Source: Pseudomonas nitroreducens TX1 (GTDB lineage Bacteria; Pseudomonadota; Gammaproteobacteria; Pseudomonadales; Pseudomonadaceae). Taken from it: DNA of 64,000 nt. The first letter of the stretch is position 1. Every line of letters starts with the position of its first letter. The notes beneath the pieces are model-generated. The model saw only the letters and a list, made by a program, of their open reading frames with translations, did no database searches and was not told the DNA's origin. Location: assembly GCF_000313755.1 (NCBI RefSeq), contig NZ_AMZB01000123.1, forward strand, positions 110,694 through 174,693, written 5' to 3'. The position numbers and the translations under genes were made by a program. Shown here piece after piece: positions 12,551 to 20,845 of the stretch.

Positions 12551-13477
12551 TCAGGCCGGGCTCTCGGGCGCGGCGAAGTGGGCATCCAGCGGCACGTTGG
12601 CGTAGGCGGTCAGCAACTCGACGAGAATCTGCGTGGCCGGGCCCAGCGGTTTTTCCTTGTTCGGGTAAAGATAGAAGCGGCTTTCGCGCACGCCGCCCTG
12701 TTTCATCGGCAGCGGCTTGAGCTGGCCGTCGCGCAGTTCGCGCTCGATCATGTGGCGCGGCAGCCAGGCGAAGCCCAGGCCGTTGCTGACGAAGGTGGCG
12801 GCGGTGGCCAGGCTGCCGACCGTCCAGCGCTGTTCGGCGCCGAGCCAGCCGACGTCGCGCGGTTGCAGGCGGCCGGAGTCGCGGATCACCACCTGCATCT
12901 GGGTTTCCAGGTCCTGGTGGGTGACCTCGCGCTGCAGGCGATGCAGCGGGTGATCCGGGTGAGCCACGGCGACGAAGTCGACGACGGAGAGGTCAGCACC
13001 CAGGTGGCCGGGAATGTTAAGGCCGCTGATGGCGAGGTCTGCATGCCCCTGCACCAGGGCTTCCTCGACGCCTGACAGCACTTCCTCGCGCAACAGGACG
13101 CGGCAACCGCGGCTCTGCGGCATGAAGGCTGACAACGAACGCACCAGGCGCACGGTGGGGTAGGCGGCGTCGACCACCAGGCGCACTTCCGGCTCCCAGC
13201 CTTGCTCCATATGGTGGGCCAGTTCTTCCAGTTGGCCGGCGGATTTCACCAGTTGCCGTGAGCGGCGCAGCAGCACCTCGCCGGCTTCGGTGAGCACGGC
13301 CTTGCGCCCGTCGATGCGCAACAGCGGCACGCCGAGCTGCTCCTGCATGCGCGCCACGGTGTAGCTGATCGACGACTGCGAACGGTGCAGGGCTTCCGCC
13401 GCCTGGGCGAAGCCGCCATGGTCGACCACGGCCTGCAGGGTTCTCCACTGATCCAGGGTAACGCGGGGCGCTTTCAT
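12551..13477 (-). CDS. LysR-family transcriptional regulator
   Basis: A 308-residue regulator with an N-terminal winged helix-turn-helix (about residues 5-65, FAQAAEALHRSQSSISYTVA) and a periplasmic-binding-like effector domain (about 90-295). The start ATG 13477 has AAGAGGAAG upstream. In P. aeruginosa the gene in this position (PA3225, as I recall) is a LysR regulator near azoR3. It is divergent from the small secreted protein at 13533, and a strong palindrome before the azoreductase at 13883-13903 could be a target. The effector is unknown. Confidence 0.9.
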   Translation of the reverse strand: MKAPRVTLDQWRTLQAVVDHGGFAQAAEALHRSQSSISYTVARMQEQLGVPLLRIDGRKAVLTEAGEVLLRRSRQLVKSAGQLEELAHHMEQGWEPEVRLVVDAAYPTVRLVRSLSAFMPQSRGCRVLLREEVLSGVEEALVQGHADLAISGLNIPGHLGADLSVVDFVAVAHPDHPLHRLQREVTHQDLETQMQVVIRDSGRLQPRDVGWLGAEQRWTVGSLATAATFVSNGLGFAWLPRHMIERELRDGQLKPLPMKQGGVRESRFYLYPNKEKPLGPATQILVELLTAYANVPLDAHFAAPESPA

Positions 13478-13532
13478 CCTCGCTTCCTCTTGTCTACTCT
13501 GGCGGTCCGCAGAAGACCAACAAGAGACCGCC

Positions 13533-13847
13533 ATGAAAAAATTCTGTTGTGCCGTTCTGGCCACGTTGCCGCTGACCGCCCTGGCCTATCCCATCGAGGT
13601 GCAAAAGAGCCTCAATGGCACCGAAATGGATATCGAGACCCAGGATATCGGTGACCAGATGGGGGCCATCCTCCTGCGCAACGGCGGCCAGCAGCCGGTG
13701 ACCTGCACGGCGGTCTTCGTCAACGGTCCCGAGACGCCGCACGTACGCAAGGCCACTATTGCGCCAGGCAAGGAGGCCAACCTGACTTCCAGCTTCAGCC
13801 GCGCGGTGATCAAGCTGCGTATCAAACTGACCTGCAATCCTTCCTGA
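13533..13847 (+). CDS. Small secreted hypothetical protein
   Basis: A 104-residue protein with a signal peptide (residues 1-18, cleavage after LTALA). The mature part is about 86 residues, mostly beta-strand by appearance, with two Cys (CTAVF and the C-terminal LTCNPS) that could form a disulfide. It sits between a LysR gene and an azoreductase, the order I recall for PA3225-PA3223. I see no enzymatic motif. The name '3-phosphoglycerate kinase' sometimes attached to such proteins has no support here. Confidence 0.78.
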   Translation: MKKFCCAVLATLPLTALAYPIEVQKSLNGTEMDIETQDIGDQMGAILLRNGGQQPVTCTAVFVNGPETPHVRKATIAPGKEANLTSSFSRAVIKLRIKLTCNPS

Positions 13848-13882
13848 TCTCCCGACAAGAGTAGAAGCAGTCAGGCGATAAA

Positions 13883-13903
13883 TCAAATTATTCGATAATT
13901 TGA
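13883..13903. promoter_or_regulatory. Perfect palindrome upstream of azoreductase
   Basis: TCAAATTAT-TCG-ATAATTTGA: 9-base arms, 3-base centre, in an AT-rich stretch unlike the surrounding GC-rich DNA. A related half-site, ATTTGAT, occurs near 13930. It lies 87 bases before the azoR start, which suits an operator. It could instead end the upstream gene, but no T-run follows directly. Confidence 0.55.
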
Positions 13904-13989
13904 AGCGATTTTTTAAGCTTTTTTATCGATTTGATCGTCTTTAGGATGGCCTCCATCGACACATTCAACGACCGATGGAGGTCCAGTCC

Positions 13990-14589
13990 ATGTCCCGTGT
14001 TCTGGTTATCGAAAGCAGTGCCCGTCAGGAAGGGTCCGTTTCCCGTCAGTTGACCCGCGACTTCATCGCCCGGTGGCAGGCCGCTCATCCGGCCGACGAG
14101 ATCAAGGTCCGCGATCTGGCCGTTGAGCAGGTGCCGCATCTGGACGCCAATCTGCTGGGCGGCTGGATGAAGCCCGCGCAGGAGCACAGCGAGATCGAAC
14201 GCGCCGCACTGGAACGCTCCAACCAGCTGACCGCCGAACTGCAGGCTGCCGACGTGCTGGTTCTGGCTGCACCGATGTACAACTTCGCCATCCCCAGCAC
14301 CCTGAAGTCCTGGCTGGACCACGTGCTGCGCGCCGGTGTCACCTTCAGGTACACCGAGACCGGCCCGCAGGGCCTGCTCACCGGCAAGCGCGCCTTCGTC
14401 CTGACCAGCCGCGGCGGCGTCTACGCCGGCGGCGCGCTGGATCATCAGGAGCCCTACCTGCGCCAGGCGCTGGGCTTCGTCGGCATCCACGACGTGACCT
14501 TCATCCACGCTGAAGGCCTGAACATGGGGGGTGAATTCGCCGAGAAGGGCTTGGCCAGGGCAAAGGCGCAACTCGCCGCCATCGCCTGA
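13990..14589 (+). CDS. FMN-dependent NADH-azoreductase
   Basis: A 199-residue flavodoxin-like quinone/azo reductase that uses FMN and NAD(P)H. It shows the phosphate-binding start VIESSARQEGSVSRQL, the FMN loop APMYNFAIPSTLKSWLDHV and the SRGGVYAGG segment. The ATG at 13990 is preceded by GGAGG at 8 bases, better than the in-frame ATG at 13975. It matches P. aeruginosa azoR3 by context. The gene ends at an intrinsic terminator before ihfB. Confidence 0.9.
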   Translation: MSRVLVIESSARQEGSVSRQLTRDFIARWQAAHPADEIKVRDLAVEQVPHLDANLLGGWMKPAQEHSEIERAALERSNQLTAELQAADVLVLAAPMYNFAIPSTLKSWLDHVLRAGVTFRYTETGPQGLLTGKRAFVLTSRGGVYAGGALDHQEPYLRQALGFVGIHDVTFIHAEGLNMGGEFAEKGLARAKAQLAAIA

Positions 14590-14632
14590 TCCGTTTCCTG
14601 TTTGCGCGTCCTTCCGCTCCTGGGCGTGACCG

Positions 14633-14668
14633 TGGCCGATCTCTTCCCTGGGGATCGGCCATTTTTTA
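14633..14668 (+). terminator. Intrinsic terminator after azoreductase
   Basis: 9-base perfect stem TGGCCGATC / GATCGGCCA, 11-base loop, then six T. It separates azoR from ihfB. Confidence 0.85.
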
Positions 14669-14786
14669 TTGGCCAACGACTTGACCGGCTGAAAACACAT
14701 CCTTCCCGTTCGGGCTGTTCAAAGCATGACCAGCATGCTAAAAGAACCTGGAGCTGATCTAGCCGCTTGAAAAAGAAGGGAAAACC

Positions 14787-15071
14787 ATGACCAAGTCGGA
14801 GTTGATCGAGAGAATCGTCACCCATCAGGGGCAGCTTTCCGCAAAGGATGTGGAGCTGGCGATCAAGACCATGCTTGAGCAAATGTCCCAGGCTCTGGCC
14901 ACTGGGGATCGCATCGAAATCCGGGGTTTCGGTAGCTTCTCGCTGCATTACCGTGCGCCGCGCACCGGCCGTAATCCGAAAACTGGCGAGTCCGTGCGCC
15001 TGGATGGCAAGTTCGTCCCGCACTTCAAGCCTGGCAAGGAACTGCGCGACCGCGTCAACGAGCCCGAGTGA
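14787..15071 (+). CDS. ihfB: Integration host factor beta subunit
   Basis: A 94-residue DNA-bending protein of the HU/IHF fold; pairs with IhfA. The DNA-intercalating beta-arm is clear ([20 protein letters not shown], then RNPKTGE with the conserved Pro). The N-terminus [10 protein letters not shown] is typical of IhfB. GAAGGGAAAACC precedes the ATG. In gammaproteobacteria ihfB normally follows rpsA; here an azoreductase and its terminator precede it, so ihfB must use its own promoter. lapA follows after 33 bases. Confidence 0.96.
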   Translation: MTKSELIERIVTHQGQLSAKDVELAIKTMLEQMSQALATGDRIEIRGFGSFSLHYRAPRTGRNPKTGESVRLDGKFVPHFKPGKELRDRVNEPE

Positions 15072-15104
15072 TCCCGGGATATCCGTCTTCAAGAAGGAGT
15101 GTCC

Positions 15105-15410
15105 ATGCTTCGGGCAAAACGTTTCCTGCTGATTCTGGCGCTGGCCATCCTGGCCGTCGCCGTTGTGGTTTTCGTCCTGGAAAACCTGCAATCCGTACAG
15201 CTGACCTTCCTCGGCTGGCAGTCGCCGCAGTGGCCGCTGGTCGTCTTCATTTCCCTTGCCTTTATCCTCGGCGGCGTGATCGGCCTGCTGCTGAGCATTC
15301 CTTTCCGTGCCAAGGCGCATGTCCGTATGACCGGTCTGCGCTCGGAGGTCACCCGTTTCCGCAAGGAGAATGACGCGCTGCGTGAAAAGTCGCTGACGGG
15401 CCATGCCTAG
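15105..15410 (+). CDS. lapA: LapA-domain inner-membrane protein
   Basis: A 101-residue protein with two membrane helices (about residues 7-27 and 42-65) and a cytoplasmic coiled-coil tail, the LapA/DUF1049 pattern. In E. coli LapA works with LapB in controlling LPS synthesis through LpxC turnover. The ATG at 15105 has AAGGAG 5 bases upstream; the in-frame GTG at 15099 overlaps that site. lapB overlaps the last 8 bases, so the two are translationally coupled. Confidence 0.88.
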   Translation: MLRAKRFLLILALAILAVAVVVFVLENLQSVQLTFLGWQSPQWPLVVFISLAFILGGVIGLLLSIPFRAKAHVRMTGLRSEVTRFRKENDALREKSLTGHA

Positions 15411-16554
15411 CGTCATCGCCACGCTGTTCTTTTTCTGCGCCCTGGCCATCGGCTGGTGGATGGGGCGTCGCTCTCTTTCCCGGCCGGATGCGCCTGCGCC
15501 GGAGAAGCTTCGGGCTCGCGTGCACAGCATGCACAATCTGCTGGAGCGGCATTCCGACGACGCACTGGAGAGCCTTTCCCAGGGCCTGGTCGTCACTCCG
15601 GAAACCCTCGAAAGCCACCTCCATGTCGGCAACCTGTTCCGGCGCCGGGGCGATATCGAAAAAGCCATCCATATCCACCAGGATCTTCTGGGCCGTGCCG
15701 GTGAGGATGGGGCGCTGGTTGCCCAGGTGCGCCTGGAGTTGGCACGCGACTATATCGCTGGTGGCCTGCTGGGCAGCGCCGAGGAGTTGCTCGACGAGCT
15801 GACGCAGCAGCGTGACGAGCCCATTTCCCTGGAAGCGCTGGATGAGCAGCGCCTCATCTGTGAACGCGAGAAGAGCTGGTCGCGCGCCATCGAGTTGGCT
15901 GCCCGGCTGGTGCCGAGCCGGCCCGAACTGAGCGCTGCGCTGGCCAACTATTACTGTGAGCTGGCGCTGGAAAAGGGCAGGAGCGGTGATCGCAGTGCCA
16001 TGCAGGAATTGCTGCGCGAGGCGCGTCGCGTCGACAAGCGCTGCGTGCGCGCCCTGCTGATGCGGCTGGACTGCGAGCTGTGGCGCAAGGATTCGGCGGC
16101 AGCCGTTGCCACCATCGGCGAGCTCGCCCGCGATGCCAAGGCTTTCCTGGGGGAGGTCGTGCCTCTGCTGCGTCGTTACGATGGCCTTGCCCGGCCTGAA
16201 GTGCTGGTTTGCCTGCGTGAGCTGGCCAAAGGAGAAGAGGTGCCTCCGGCCATCCTCGCCATGCTGGCGGAAAGCGAGAAGCCGGAGCGCACGTCGTCCT
16301 GGCGTGAGGCCTTGCTGGAGCGTGTGGCACGCCATCCTTCCTGGCAGGGCGTCGGCGAGTACCTTGAAGTGGTCGAAAACGATGCGGAAAAAGACTCGGC
16401 TACAGGAAAAATCGCTCCAATAATCATCGGGTTGTATAAGACAATGCCGCGCTATCGATGCGGCAAGTGCGGCTTCGCTGGCCGTGAACTGCACTGGCAG
16501 TGCCCTAGCTGCCACGCCTGGAATGCACTGCGGCCGGTCATTTCGCCGCTCTGA
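15403..16554 (+). CDS. lapB: LPS assembly protein LapB
   Basis: A 383-residue protein with an N-terminal membrane anchor (about residues 3-18), a run of TPR-type helical repeats (about 60-330) and a C-terminal rubredoxin-like zinc/iron site (CGKCG and CPSCHAW, about 356-377). This is the full LapB/YciM architecture. In E. coli it recruits FtsH to LpxC and so limits lipid A synthesis. The gene is intact and overlaps lapA. The O-antigen genes begin about 55 bases after its stop. Confidence 0.93.
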   Translation: MPSVIATLFFFCALAIGWWMGRRSLSRPDAPAPEKLRARVHSMHNLLERHSDDALESLSQGLVVTPETLESHLHVGNLFRRRGDIEKAIHIHQDLLGRAGEDGALVAQVRLELARDYIAGGLLGSAEELLDELTQQRDEPISLEALDEQRLICEREKSWSRAIELAARLVPSRPELSAALANYYCELALEKGRSGDRSAMQELLREARRVDKRCVRALLMRLDCELWRKDSAAAVATIGELARDAKAFLGEVVPLLRRYDGLARPEVLVCLRELAKGEEVPPAILAMLAESEKPERTSSWREALLERVARHPSWQGVGEYLEVVENDAEKDSATGKIAPIIIGLYKTMPRYRCGKCGFAGRELHWQCPSCHAWNALRPVISPL

Positions 16555-16609
16555 CGCGCACGCTCAAACATGGAAGACGCCGCTGGCGTCAGGTTCTGCA
16601 GGTACTGGA

Positions 16610-17572
16610 TTGAAGGTTCTACTCACGGGCGCGACCGGTTTTGTCGGCCAGGGCGTGCTGGCGCGCTTGCGTCAGGAAAAGGATGTTCAGCTTCGCGTCG
16701 CCCTGCGCGGCGCTGCAACGCAATGCCTGGAGGGTGTCGAGGTGGCACTGATCGAAGGCTTGAGCGTGGCCCAGTCCTGGGCGCAGGCCCTGGATGACAT
16801 TGACGTGGTAATCCATTGCGCTGCCCGCGTTCATGTCATGGACGAGCAGGCGGTCGACCCACTCGCCGAGTTTCGTGCGGTGAACGTCGAAGGGACTCGG
16901 CATCTGGCGCAGGAGGCCGCGGCGGCAGGAGTGCGGCGCTTCGTTTTCGTCAGCTCGATCAAGGTCAATGGTGAGGAGACCTCGCCGGGCCGTCCTTTTG
17001 CTGCCGACGCCGAGCCCAGACCGCAGGACCCTTACGGGCAGTCCAAGCTCGAAGCCGAGCAGGCATTATTCGAGATTGCCCGGCAGACCGGCTTGGAAGT
17101 GGTCGTGATACGTCCGCCGCTGGTCTATGGCCCGGGTGTGAAGGCCAATTTCGCCAGCCTGACGCGCGCCTTGCAGCGCCGCCTGCCGCTGCCGTTCGGC
17201 TCCATCGACAATCGCCGCAGCCTGGTAGCGCGAGACAATCTGGTGGATCTGCTGCTGCTTTGCACTCGTCATCCCGCGGCCGCCGGACAGGTTTTTCTGG
17301 TGAGCGACGGTGAGGATTTGTCGACGGCGCAGCTGTGCCGTGGTCTGAGCGAGGCGCTGGGCGTTCGTCCCCGATTGCTGCCGGTTCCGGCTGCGCTGCT
17401 GCGTCTGCTGGGGGCGCTGACGGGACGGAGCCAGCAGGTCCAGCGCCTGCTGGGCTCGCTGCAGGTGGATATTTCGGCTACGCGCGATCGACTGGGCTGG
17501 ACGCCGCCGGTCACAATCGAGCAGGCGCTGCGGGAAGCCGCGATGGAGTTCGGACGGGAGCAGGGGCGATGA
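16610..17572 (+). CDS. wbpV: NAD-dependent sugar-nucleotide reductase/epimerase, WbpV-like
   Basis: An extended SDR enzyme of about 320 residues. It starts with the Rossmann motif LLTGATGFVGQG; the catalytic residues are Ser in FVSSIKVNGE and Tyr/Lys in DPYGQSKLEAE. A further signature is VIRPPLVYGPGVKANF. P. aeruginosa WbpV of this family reduces UDP-4-keto-6-deoxy-GlcNAc, the WbpM product, to UDP-QuiNAc. The only good start is a TTG at 16610 with CAGGT about 7 bases upstream; an in-frame ATG at 16484 lies inside lapB and would add a 42-residue non-homologous extension. It shares ATGA with wbpL. A GalE-like 4-epimerase role is the alternative. Confidence 0.78.
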   Translation: MKVLLTGATGFVGQGVLARLRQEKDVQLRVALRGAATQCLEGVEVALIEGLSVAQSWAQALDDIDVVIHCAARVHVMDEQAVDPLAEFRAVNVEGTRHLAQEAAAAGVRRFVFVSSIKVNGEETSPGRPFAADAEPRPQDPYGQSKLEAEQALFEIARQTGLEVVVIRPPLVYGPGVKANFASLTRALQRRLPLPFGSIDNRRSLVARDNLVDLLLLCTRHPAAAGQVFLVSDGEDLSTAQLCRGLSEALGVRPRLLPVPAALLRLLGALTGRSQQVQRLLGSLQVDISATRDRLGWTPPVTIEQALREAAMEFGREQGR

Positions 17573-18594
17573 ACATGGGCATTCTGCTGGCGGCCGTGTT
17601 CGTCGCGTCCTGCGCGATGACTGCCGGTGTGCGTCGCTACGCGCTGGCGCGCAGCATCATGGACATTCCCAATGCCCGTAGCTCGCACCGGATCCCGACG
17701 CCGCGCGGTGGCGGCGTTGCCATCGTCCTGGGCTTCCTGGGTAGCCTGCCGTTGGCAGCGGTGCTTGGGGCAGTGGATGGAAATAGCCTGGTGGCCCTGT
17801 TGCCGGCTGGCGCTCTGGTCGCAGCCATTGGTTTCCTCGACGATCACCGGCATATTCCGGCACGGTGGCGACTGCTGGGGCATTTTGTCGCTGCGCTCTG
17901 GCTACTGGGCTGGCTGGGCGGCGTGCCTGTGCTGCCGATGCCCTGGGGGGCGCTGGATCTGGGGTTGGTCGGCGATTTACTGGGGCTGGTGTTCCTGGTC
18001 TGGCTGCTCAATCTGTACAACTTCATGGATGGCATAGACGGGATTGCCGGCCTGGAAGCCATCAGTGTCTGCCTGGGCGGAGCCCTCTGTGCCTGGCTCG
18101 TCGGCGATTCGCAACTGGTGTGGCTGCCCTTGATCCTGGGCATGGCCGCGGCGGGGTTCCTGGTCTGGAATTTTCCGCCGGCGCGGATTTTCATGGGGGA
18201 CGCCGGCAGCGGTTTCCTCGGGTTGATCCTTGGCGGGCTGGCGTTGCAGGCGGCATCGCTGTCGCCACCGCTCATCTGGAGCTGGCTGATCCTGCTCGGC
18301 GTGTTCGTGGTGGATGCGACCTTTACGCTGGCCCATCGCCTGATGCGCGGCGAACGTGTCTACGAAGCGCATCGCAGCCATGCCTACCAGCGTGCCTCCA
18401 GGCGCTACGGGAGCCACTTGCGGGTATCGCTGGCGGTGACGGCCCTCAACCTGCTGTGGCTCATGCCGCTGGCATTGCTGGTCGCGCTGGGCCATGTTTC
18501 GGGTTTGCTGGCGCTGTTTGTGGCCTATGCTCCCTTGGTGCTTGTCGTAGCTCATCTGGGCGCAGGTCGTCCGGATGACCAGGAAGTGAGCTGA
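17569..18594 (+). CDS. wbpL: Undecaprenyl-phosphate GlcNAc/QuiNAc/FucNAc-1-phosphate transferase
   Basis: A 341-residue polytopic membrane enzyme of the WecA/MraY family with about 10-11 hydrophobic segments. Active-site motifs are GFLDDH (about 92-97), NLYNFMDGIDGIAG (about 147-160), IFMGDAGSGF (about 208-217) and AHRSHAYQ. It transfers the first N-acetyl-amino-sugar phosphate to undecaprenyl phosphate, starting O-antigen (and in P. aeruginosa also common polysaccharide) synthesis. The ATG overlaps the wbpV stop and has GGGAG upstream. wbpM follows after 68 bases. Confidence 0.92.
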   Translation: MNMGILLAAVFVASCAMTAGVRRYALARSIMDIPNARSSHRIPTPRGGGVAIVLGFLGSLPLAAVLGAVDGNSLVALLPAGALVAAIGFLDDHRHIPARWRLLGHFVAALWLLGWLGGVPVLPMPWGALDLGLVGDLLGLVFLVWLLNLYNFMDGIDGIAGLEAISVCLGGALCAWLVGDSQLVWLPLILGMAAAGFLVWNFPPARIFMGDAGSGFLGLILGGLALQAASLSPPLIWSWLILLGVFVVDATFTLAHRLMRGERVYEAHRSHAYQRASRRYGSHLRVSLAVTALNLLWLMPLALLVALGHVSGLLALFVAYAPLVLVVAHLGAGRPDDQEVS

Positions 18595-18662
18595 ACTCCG
18601 CCGAATCTGGTGGTCAATAGCGGGTGGACATTCCTCCCGCTCGGGATTAAGGACAAGCGCTG

Positions 18663-20651
18663 ATGCTCCGAGAACGCCTGCTGAGGCTTCCGAGACGACA
18701 TAAACGATTACTGCAGGTCGTCACTGACATCTGTTTGGTGTGGTTCGCGCTGTGGCTGGCTTTCATCGTGCGCCTGGGCACCGACGATCTCGAGTATCCG
18801 TTCCGTGTCCACGGCTGGCTGTTCGTGGCGGCGCCCGCGGTAGCGATTCCGCTGTTCATTCGCTTCGGCATGTACCGTGCGGTGATGCGCTACCTGGGCA
18901 ATGACGCACTGATCGCTATCTGGAAAGCCGTCACGATATCCGCGCTGCTGCTTTCGCTGGTGGTGTACTGGAATCGCTCGGTGACCGAGGCGGTTCCCCG
19001 TTCGCTCGTGCTGAACTACTGGTGGCTCAGCCTGCTGATGATCGGCGGTCTGCGCCTGGCCATGCGTCAGTACTTCATGGGCGATTGGTACAGCACGGTC
19101 CAGGCGGTTCCTTTCCTCAAGCAGCAGGATGGCTTGCCCAAGGTCGCCGTCTATGGCGCGGGTTCTGCCGGTAACCAACTGGTGGCAGCGCTGCGCCTGG
19201 GACGCGCGATGCGTCCGGTGGCCTTCATCGATGACGACGATGAGATTGCCAATCGAGTTATCGCCGGCTTGCGCGTCTACAAGCCCAAGCATATTCAGCA
19301 GATGATCGACGAAACCGGCGTGCAGGAAGTGCTGCTGGCGATTCCGTCCGCCACCCGTGCCCGCCGTCGCGAGATTCTGGGCCTGCTGGAGCCTCATCCG
19401 GTACATGTGCGAAGTGTTCCTGGGTTCATCGAGCTGGCCAACGGCCGCGTGCGGGTGGACGACATTCAGGAGGTGGATATCGCCGACCTGCTCGGGCGCG
19501 ACCCCGTCGAGCCACGCAAGGAGCTGTTCGAACACTGCATCCGTGGAGAAGTAGTGATGGTCACCGGCGCTGGCGGCTCCATCGGTTCGGAGCTGTGCCG
19601 GCAGATACTCGGCTCCGGGCCGACCGTGCTGGTGCTGTTCGAGCACAGCGAATACAACCTGTACCGGGTCCATCAGGAACTGGAAAGCCGCGTCAAGCGC
19701 GAGTCCCTCGCGGTACAGCTGGTGCCGATCCTGGGATCGGTGCGCAGCGCCGAGCGCCTGCTGGACGTCATGCGTACCTGGAAGGTCGCTACGGTTTATC
19801 ACGCCGCCGCCTACAAGCACGTGCCTATCGTCGAGCACAACATTTCCGAGGGCGTGCTGAATAATGTGATGGGCACTCTGCACACCGCTCAGGTGGCAGT
19901 GCAGGCTGGTGTCGAGCACTTCGTGCTGATCTCCACCGACAAGGCGGTACGCCCGACCAATGTCATGGGCAGCACCAAGCGCCTGGCGGAAATGATCCTT
20001 CAGGCGCTGAGCCAGGAGTCGGCGCCGGTACTGTTCGGCGACAAGTCCGGCGTACACCAGGTCAACAAGACCCGGTTCACCATGGTCCGCTTTGGCAATG
20101 TGCTGGGGTCGTCCGGTTCGGTCATTCCCCTGTTTCGCGAGCAGATCAAGCGCGGCGGACCGGTCACCGTGACCCATCCGGGCATCACCCGATACTTCAT
20201 GACCATTCCCGAGGCGGCTCAGCTGGTAATCCAGGCCGGCTCCATGGGGCGCGGCGGCGACGTCTTCGTGCTGGACATGGGGCAGCCGGTGAAGATTCTC
20301 GAACTGGCCGAGCGGATGATTCACCTTTCCGGCTTGAGCGTTCGCTCAGAGCGCGTGCCTCATGGGGACATCTCCATCGAGTTCAGCGGCCTGCGGCCCG
20401 GCGAGAAGCTCTACGAAGAGCTGCTGATCGGCGACAACGTCAGCGCGACTGAGCACCCGATGATCATGAAGGCCAACGAGGAGCTGATGCCCTGGGAGGG
20501 TTTCAAGCTGGTGCTGGCCGACCTGCTCAAGGCGGTGGACCAGGGCAACTACGCGCGGGTGCGGCAACTGCTGCGGGAGACCGTCAGCGGCTATTGTCCG
20601 GAAGGCGAAATTGTTGACCTGATCCACCAGCAGCGGCGCATGGAGCCCTGA
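18663..20651 (+). CDS. wbpM: UDP-GlcNAc 4,6-dehydratase WbpM
   Basis: A 662-residue membrane-bound nucleotide-sugar dehydratase. Residues about 15-115 form four membrane helices, about 140-265 a first Rossmann-like domain (VAVYGAGSAGNQL), and about 297-640 the catalytic SDR domain (MVTGAGGSIGSE). The usual Tyr of YxxxK is Met (NVMGSTK, about 433), as known for WbpM, which uses a Ser-Met-Lys triad. It makes UDP-4-keto-6-deoxy-GlcNAc, the precursor of QuiNAc and FucNAc. wbpM closes the O-antigen locus in P. aeruginosa; here it closes a much shortened one. Confidence 0.95.
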   Translation: MLRERLLRLPRRHKRLLQVVTDICLVWFALWLAFIVRLGTDDLEYPFRVHGWLFVAAPAVAIPLFIRFGMYRAVMRYLGNDALIAIWKAVTISALLLSLVVYWNRSVTEAVPRSLVLNYWWLSLLMIGGLRLAMRQYFMGDWYSTVQAVPFLKQQDGLPKVAVYGAGSAGNQLVAALRLGRAMRPVAFIDDDDEIANRVIAGLRVYKPKHIQQMIDETGVQEVLLAIPSATRARRREILGLLEPHPVHVRSVPGFIELANGRVRVDDIQEVDIADLLGRDPVEPRKELFEHCIRGEVVMVTGAGGSIGSELCRQILGSGPTVLVLFEHSEYNLYRVHQELESRVKRESLAVQLVPILGSVRSAERLLDVMRTWKVATVYHAAAYKHVPIVEHNISEGVLNNVMGTLHTAQVAVQAGVEHFVLISTDKAVRPTNVMGSTKRLAEMILQALSQESAPVLFGDKSGVHQVNKTRFTMVRFGNVLGSSGSVIPLFREQIKRGGPVTVTHPGITRYFMTIPEAAQLVIQAGSMGRGGDVFVLDMGQPVKILELAERMIHLSGLSVRSERVPHGDISIEFSGLRPGEKLYEELLIGDNVSATEHPMIMKANEELMPWEGFKLVLADLLKAVDQGNYARVRQLLRETVSGYCPEGEIVDLIHQQRRMEP

Positions 20652-20845
20652 TCCAAGGCTCCTAGCAGACGTGGTGATCGCCGCGTCTGCGAGCATCGTC
20701 AGCCCTTTCCTGGCGATCTGTCGGCGGCGCCGGAAACTGCCGCCGACTCTCTAAACCAAGGTATTTACCCGCTTTCCTGGCGATATGTTCTTTCAGGCGG
20801 CGCAATCGCGCCTGCCCCGAAATCATTCACGCAAGGAAAAGACCC

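Noticed and set aside
15403..16554. Possible truncation of lapB at the O-antigen breakpoint
   Set aside because: The protein has normal length and keeps its C-terminal CxxC pairs, so the breakpoint did not damage it.
18663..20651. Apparent loss of the catalytic Tyr in WbpM
   Set aside because: Met at this site is the known Ser-Met-Lys variant of WbpM-type dehydratases, not a mutation.
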